Source of the DNA: Desulfuromonadales bacterium
Lineage (GTDB): Bacteria > Desulfobacterota > Desulfuromonadia > Desulfuromonadales > BM103
Assembly: GCA_029859485.1 (NCBI GenBank)
Contig: JAOUDB010000085.1
Coordinates: 1-8,742, forward strand
DNA: 8,742 bases
Reading direction: 5' to 3'
Shown here: positions 3,614 through 8,742 of the stretch, piece by piece
Layout: each line of letters begins with the position of its first letter
How positions within the stretch are numbered: the first letter of the stretch is position 1
Notes under the pieces: model-generated
The model's database searches: none
What the model was told of the DNA's origin: nothing
The model's input: the letters and a program-made list of their open reading frames with translations, nothing else
Position numbers and translations under genes: made by a program

Positions 3614-6600
3614 ATGAGCACGAGCAGTCGGTTAGAACAGTTCTTTGCCTGTTTCGCCCGACCACTTGGGAACACTTTGGTGTTGCCCATAATATTGCTC
3701 TTTGTCCTTATTCTCGGCAGTGCGCTCCCGGCGTTGGCGGCAGAAAAGTTCTGCAGTGATTATCCAAATGGAATCATCGACGGCAATGTAGACCCCGTCC
3801 CGGTGCAGATCACGATCGATCGCGATTGCACATTCCAAAATTGGCCGGAAACCAACCAGCTGACCAGCACCCTGAATTTCCATACCAACGACCCTTCGAT
3901 CTATCTGATCATCTTCGACAATGTCATCTTCACGGGTCACATGGCTTGTGCCAATGTCTACCACAGAATCTGGTTTGCGAACGGCTCGGACTATGGCTCC
4001 AGCAACTCCTGCCAGGACCTGTTTATCCCTGTTGAGAGCATCGTCAAACAGTCCCCTGGGCCTGTTGCCACAATCGGCGAACCCTTTACCTACACGTTGA
4101 CTTTGCCATCAATGACGCTGGTCGGCGGACCGTCACTCAACGATCTGCACTCTGTCACCCTCTGGGATGATCTCACTGCAACAGGAGCAGACCTGACCTT
4201 TGTGAGTCTCAACGCTTATCTCAAGAGCACGGGCGCCCCGGTCACCCTCGTGCCTGAAACCAATCCGCTGGCACCAGGTGGCGTATGGACTCCCAAAAAC
4301 CTTTCTTACCAACCATATGCGGGTATCTTGCCGGCCGGTGAGCAAATTATTGTCGAAATCACGGTTGTTCCCGACAATACACCGGCAAATGCAGCGGGTA
4401 GAACATTCGTCAATACTGCCAAGTGGTGGTTTGGCAGGCTCATTCAAGGCGAGTTCTACGAGCCACTACCAGGAGAATGGGGCGTCTCTGAGCCAATGAC
4501 GATTGCAGAGCCCCGTCTGGTGGTCAACAAGTCAAGCGATGAGACGGCAGTCAATCTCGGAGTTCCGGTAACCTTCACCATTGGTATTCAGAATATCGGT
4601 GGAACCGAGGCCTGGAACACCACGATCATTGACCAGCTTCCGCCGGATATGTGTGAGCTGGATCCAACTGTGGCGCCAGGGTTTGCCTCCAGGATTGTCG
4701 AGGCTAGTGGTACAACGGTCGCGGATTTAGTTCTGGGTACCGACTACTCAGCCACATTCAACGGAAAGCCTTCATGTACGCTCAGTCTCAACATGATCTC
4801 CGACCGGGCGAAGATCGGACCTCTCCAGCACCTTGTTGTCTCATATCAAACCCAACTCAATACAGACGTCACTGATGGATTGGATCTCATAAACGTGGCC
4901 GGAGCCACCCAATGGTTCAGTGCCGATCCTGGCTCCACTTTCGGGTATCGAACCTTTAACCGCACCCTTAGTGACGGTACACCCAGTGTCGTTGATCACG
5001 AGGACAGACAAATAGTTACGACGGCACTGTCCGGTTACTACTTCCAGAAGACTGTCGAGAACTTATCCAACGGTACCAACCCGGCAACGACAGCAACTGC
5101 AGGCGACCGTCTGCGTTACCGGGTACGACTCTTCAACGTAGACGAGACGATCAACGGGGTCACAATAAGTGACCTGCTTGATTTGAACAGTTTCGATCCC
5201 AGCACGTTCACGATGTTTGGTCTGCCTGTGGGCACTTCTTACAATTTCAACCCGATCACCGGTTTACTTGAGATTAGCGGCGACTCTGCGCCTCTCAATA
5301 TCGCGGTCGGAGAAGAAATCGTGTTCGAATTCGAGATCATTCTGTCAGCCTTTCTTACTGACGGCACCCTGGTCAGCAACCAGGCCACTCTGTCTGCAAC
5401 GGGAATCAATATCTTCAGTGACGACCCCTATGTAAATGGCATCTCCCCGCCAAGTGGTGATCCGCCGCCCGATCCCACGGTCGTGTTGATCCAGACCGCC
5501 GGTCCCCTGTCGAAAGTGAACACGCAGGCGGTCGGTACGATCGGTGAGCAATTCAAGTACACCATCAAGGTGCCCGCAACACCCGTCGATATTCCTCTTT
5601 ACGACGTTCGCATTACGGACAACCTTCTTGCCTCCAACGCTGATATGCGCTTTGTCAGTGCTAACGTTGTCTCCCCAGTCAATTGGGCTCTCAGCAATAT
5701 CGGCACAGCCACGGTTCCCGTAATCGTCGACACGATAACGGGGATAGATATTCCGGCCAATTCCCAGGCAGAAATCGAAATTACTGTCGAACTGCAGAAT
5801 TCGTCTGTAAATCAGGCCGTCGGGTTGTTCAACAATAGAGCGGACTATTCTTACAATCGGATCAACGGCAACGAGACAACCCGAAAAAACGGCGAATTCG
5901 GCAGTACCACCAACATGTCCGTGGTCGAACCGTTCCTGACAATTGCTAAGGCTGTGAGATTTGTCTCGCCAGCGGGTAAACCTTCAAACGATCCTGGTCT
6001 GGTGGGCGATATCCTTGAATATACAGTCACTGTGACCAACATCGGCAACTCCACGGCATTCGATGCCAGCATCATCGATACGCTGCCGGGAAACGTCTCC
6101 CTGGTAGCGGGGGCAACTACGTCTCAGATTAACGGGGCCGCGGTTGCCGGATTCGTAGTGGAACCATATATAAGGATTGATGGTACGTTGGTGTGGGGAC
6201 AGGAGAACGGGGACGGAACATTCGACATTCCCGTCGGACAATCCTTGGTTTTGAGCTATCAGGCGACCATTGGCTCCTTGACAGGTGGCCAGATCGATAA
6301 CAGCGCCTACGTTGACTGGACCTCCCTAGACGGCACCAGTACCAAGGAACGGACAGGAGCAGGCTGCCCGGTAATTACCCAACCTAACAACTATTGCGCT
6401 GGTCCGGCCACGGTCGCTGTCAGTACCATTGACAATACAGCCATCGTAAAATCCGTCACGGGTGACTCTTTCGCCGAGCTCCCCCCCAGTCCAACGGATC
6501 CGGTCGTGCGGGTCGGTGACACGATCACCTATGAGTTGGCCCTCAGTCTGCACGAGTTCATCACGCAAAACGTGGTCGTCGAGGACGTACTGCCAGAAGG

Positions 6601-8742
6601 TCTGTTTCTGGAAAGTTTCGTGATCCTCAGCGGGAGCAACTTCAGTTACACACTGGCGGCAGAGCCTGCGGCCGGTGATACCGGAACCCTCCGCTGGGAA
6701 TTGGGTGATATCACCAATACGCCGAGCAACGACGGGACACCAGTGGACTCCTTGGTGCTCCGCTATGAAGCAAGGGTTGTCGTTGATGTACCCCCTGTGG
6801 GTGTGGCTTATGACACAAGCATCCTGCGCCAGAACCAAGCGCAACTATCCTATACCAACGGAGATCCAAGTGTTAATCCGGACCGGCTGAAGACGACGGC
6901 GACAGTCGATGTTCGCCAACCGCGGATGAGTGTCCTCAGCAAGGTTGATCTGGGCAGCGGCCGAATGGGCAGCGGCAGTCAGGCGGATCCTTATCAGGTT
7001 AACATTTCTAACGACGTGATGAATTTCCAGATCACGTCCTGTAACGAAGGTCAGGCGCCAGCGTACGGTGTCGTGATTACCGACCTGCTCGCTGCGCAGT
7101 TTGACGAGGGCGACCTGGCAACAAATCCTCCCGTTGTGACTGTCGGCACGGCGAAGCTGGCGGCTGGGGGTGATTACTCCTACACCGCGCCATCACGTGG
7201 AGGAGAGGTGCAGATCGCCTTGTCTGACAATGTTCCCGTCAACCCGGGACAGTGCGTTACCGTCAACTACGATATCGGTTTCCACACCGATCTCACAACA
7301 TCGACGACTTGGAGCAACCAAGCCCGACTGAACGAGTACTGGTCACTACCAATGACGCAACCGGGTCGTCAATACGTCCCCGTCGATTTCGCGGAAGTCT
7401 GGATGGCCAACCTGGTCAGTGAAGAACAGTTGCTAAAAACTTTGGTGTCGCCGGCGGAAGCGACTATCGGAGATGAGGTTGTCTACCAGATCAGGGTGCC
7501 TGCTGTCCCGGTCAACCGGGCCCTTGATAATATTGTTGTCACTGATAGCCTGAACGCAACCTTAGAGTACGTCAGTGCCAGTGCCCTGGACAGTACGGGT
7601 ATAACAGTGCCTCTGACCGACAACAGTGTTGCCCCCGGGCAAGTGAATTTGGGAATCGCAACCATCCCGGCCGGAGGCCAGGTGATCATCATGTTGACGA
7701 CGCGGGTCGTCAACAATGATCAGGCCAACGCCGGCGTCACTTTTTCCAACATTGCCTCTTACACTTACACAGACAAATCTGCTGAAGTGGATACGTCTTC
7801 GACCAGTAGCCCGCTGTCCCTTATTGAACCGTCGGTTGTCATCTCCACAACCGTTGCCAATGTTTCCCGCCCGGGAATCCCACCTAAGGCTGGAGATATC
7901 CTGCGCTACAGCGTGAACTTCACGGCAAGCGGCGGGGTGCCCGGAGATGACTTCGCCGACGCCTTCGATCTCGGTATTGTCGACAGTCTTGGCCTGGGAC
8001 TGATCTACCAAAATGATACGGCTACGGTCAATGGCACAAACAACACGATCACTGACCCGACGGTTACGGGAGATGGCACCTCCATCGCGCAGACCCTGAC
8101 CTGGAATCGGCTTGACGCTACCGCCGATATCGACGTCGCCGAGGAAACTACGGTTACGGTGACCTACGACGTGCTGGTGGCGGATGACGTGCTACCCGGA
8201 CAATCCCTAACCAACAGTGTGACCACGCAGTGGACCGGACAAAACGGTGTCAACGATTTAGAACGCTCCGGTACCGGTACCCCGCTTTTTAACGACTATT
8301 TCACCGGGCCGGCGACCACGAACCAAACGGTCGAGGTCGCCGTATCATTCGTCAAGTCCGTTGCCAGGTTGACTCCCTCCGGCCAAGTCCCGGGTGACAA
8401 CGCTGAGCCGTCGGACACGCTCCGTTACACCCTTGTCATTACCAACCAGAGCATCGCGCCTTTGAACAACGCGGTTTTAACAGATCAACTGGCAGCCTAT
8501 TTCGTCCCCGGCAGCTTGCAGATCGTTCGTGTCGTTAATGAAAACAACGTCGCGGTCAGCGTTGATACCACCCAAACCGATTCAGGCGGCGGTCCAAACG
8601 GCACGGGGATCGTTGATGTTCGCAACTTCAACCTGGCAGCGCAGGGACAACCGAACGATACGCTGACCGTTGTCTTTGAGGCCATTCTCGCACCCGTGAT
8701 TGACAGCAACACGGTTGTCTTGAACCGCGCACAACTGACCGG
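3614..8742 (+). CDS. Giant secreted DUF11-repeat surface protein, 3' end outside the window
   Basis: One uninterrupted frame of 1709 codons runs off the window end. Residues 1-42 are a long signal peptide: a polar start, the hydrophobic run LVLPIILLFVLILG, and probable cleavage after ALA42. Residues 43-140 form a module with cysteines at 47, 72, 112 and 133, which I recall at the start of other large DUF11 proteins. About ten DUF11/TIGR01451-type beta-sandwich repeats follow, with first strands near residues 156, 317, 497, 643, 797, 967, 1135, 1286, 1426 and 1600. They share the pattern D-x-[LIV]-x-Y-x-[LIV]-x-[LIV]-x-N...[IV]-x-D-x-L, for example DILEYTVTVTNIG and IIDTLPGNV (repeat 5). A Pro-rich linker lies near 610-622. 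Further cysteines come in pairs within modules (347/388, 918/928, 1143/1214), which suits disulfides in an exported protein. Such proteins are usually stalk- or adhesin-like; the anchor must lie beyond the window. It is controlled by riboswitch 2. Confidence 0.93.
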   Translation, partial: MSTSSRLEQFFACFARPLGNTLVLPIILLFVLILGSALPALAAEKFCSDYPNGIIDGNVDPVPVQITIDRDCTFQNWPETNQLTSTLNFHTNDPSIYLIIFDNVIFTGHMACANVYHRIWFANGSDYGSSNSCQDLFIPVESIVKQSPGPVATIGEPFTYTLTLPSMTLVGGPSLNDLHSVTLWDDLTATGADLTFVSLNAYLKSTGAPVTLVPETNPLAPGGVWTPKNLSYQPYAGILPAGEQIIVEITVVPDNTPANAAGRTFVNTAKWWFGRLIQGEFYEPLPGEWGVSEPMTIAEPRLVVNKSSDETAVNLGVPVTFTIGIQNIGGTEAWNTTIIDQLPPDMCELDPTVAPGFASRIVEASGTTVADLVLGTDYSATFNGKPSCTLSLNMISDRAKIGPLQHLVVSYQTQLNTDVTDGLDLINVAGATQWFSADPGSTFGYRTFNRTLSDGTPSVVDHEDRQIVTTALSGYYFQKTVENLSNGTNPATTATAGDRLRYRVRLFNVDETINGVTISDLLDLNSFDPSTFTMFGLPVGTSYNFNPITGLLEISGDSAPLNIAVGEEIVFEFEIILSAFLTDGTLVSNQATLSATGINIFSDDPYVNGISPPSGDPPPDPTVVLIQTAGPLSKVNTQAVGTIGEQFKYTIKVPATPVDIPLYDVRITDNLLASNADMRFVSANVVSPVNWALSNIGTATVPVIVDTITGIDIPANSQAEIEITVELQNSSVNQAVGLFNNRADYSYNRINGNETTRKNGEFGSTTNMSVVEPFLTIAKAVRFVSPAGKPSNDPGLVGDILEYTVTVTNIGNSTAFDASIIDTLPGNVSLVAGATTSQINGAAVAGFVVEPYIRIDGTLVWGQENGDGTFDIPVGQSLVLSYQATIGSLTGGQIDNSAYVDWTSLDGTSTKERTGAGCPVITQPNNYCAGPATVAVSTIDNTAIVKSVTGDSFAELPPSPTDPVVRVGDTITYELALSLHEFITQNVVVEDVLPEGLFLESFVILSGSNFSYTLAAEPAAGDTGTLRWELGDITNTPSNDGTPVDSLVLRYEARVVVDVPPVGVAYDTSILRQNQAQLSYTNGDPSVNPDRLKTTATVDVRQPRMSVLSKVDLGSGRMGSGSQADPYQVNISNDVMNFQITSCNEGQAPAYGVVITDLLAAQFDEGDLATNPPVVTVGTAKLAAGGDYSYTAPSRGGEVQIALSDNVPVNPGQCVTVNYDIGFHTDLTTSTTWSNQARLNEYWSLPMTQPGRQYVPVDFAEVWMANLVSEEQLLKTLVSPAEATIGDEVVYQIRVPAVPVNRALDNIVVTDSLNATLEYVSASALDSTGITVPLTDNSVAPGQVNLGIATIPAGGQVIIMLTTRVVNNDQANAGVTFSNIASYTYTDKSAEVDTSSTSSPLSLIEPSVVISTTVANVSRPGIPPKAGDILRYSVNFTASGGVPGDDFADAFDLGIVDSLGLGLIYQNDTATVNGTNNTITDPTVTGDGTSIAQTLTWNRLDATADIDVAEETTVTVTYDVLVADDVLPGQSLTNSVTTQWTGQNGVNDLERSGTGTPLFNDYFTGPATTNQTVEVAVSFVKSVARLTPSGQVPGDNAEPSDTLRYTLVITNQSIAPLNNAVLTDQLAAYFVPGSLQIVRVVNENNVAVSVDTTQTDSGGGPNGTGIVDVRNFNLAAQGQPNDTLTVVFEAILAPVIDSNTVVLNRAQLT

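Noticed and set aside
6326..6844. 172-codon minus-strand ORF inside the giant gene
   Set aside because: It is a shadow of the higher-G+C DUF11 coding frame, which is continuous on the plus strand and shows clear repeat domains. The 149-codon minus-strand ORF at 7562-8011 is rejected for the same reason.

Overview
The window looks like an accessory, c-di-GMP-centred stretch of a deltaproteobacterial chromosome, most plausibly from the Desulfuromonadales (Geobacter/Pelobacter/Desulfuromonas relatives). That placement is an inference. It rests on two GEMM-I (c-di-GMP-I) riboswitches close together, a PilZ protein with a Cys-rich tail behind a sigma-54 promoter, and a Pal-like lipoprotein with a GHCDNRG motif. 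No rRNA, tRNA, CRISPR array or insertion sequence was seen.

Layout. Bases 1-2430 are AT-rich and gene-poor, with two genes on the minus strand: an unrecognised 93-residue protein (64-345) and a 199-residue PilZ-domain protein (1180-1779). The PilZ gene has a near-consensus -24/-12 promoter (1833-1848), and about 50 bases further upstream is a 22-bp dyad (1888-1909) that could be an activator site. An intrinsic terminator facing left (2014-2045) separates this part from the right half.

The right half is on the plus strand and consists of two units of the same design. Unit 1 is a GEMM-I aptamer (2437-2521), an intrinsic terminator (2563-2601) and a Pal-like OmpA-family lipoprotein gene (2681-3211). 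Unit 2 is a second GEMM-I aptamer (3330-3414), a second terminator (3457-3491) and a giant secreted DUF11-repeat protein gene (3614 to beyond the window end). At least 1709 residues of the giant protein are visible: a signal peptide, an N-terminal four-cysteine module and about ten repeats of roughly 160 residues.

How the parts may work together. The two riboswitch-terminator cassettes align without gaps through the aptamer and stay similar through the linker and terminator, so they look like a duplicated regulatory cassette. In both, the 3' side of the aptamer can pair with the 5' arm of the terminator. This predicts transcriptional OFF switches: ligand binding holds the aptamer together, the terminator forms, and the gene is silenced. 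Both keep G at the position that favours c-di-GMP over cGAMP. The Pal-like lipoprotein (outer membrane to peptidoglycan) and the giant surface protein would then be lowered together when c-di-GMP is high, while the neighbouring PilZ gene adds a possible protein-level c-di-GMP effector under sigma-54 control. The co-regulation and the OFF direction are inferences; the RNA structures and gene assignments are read directly from the sequence.
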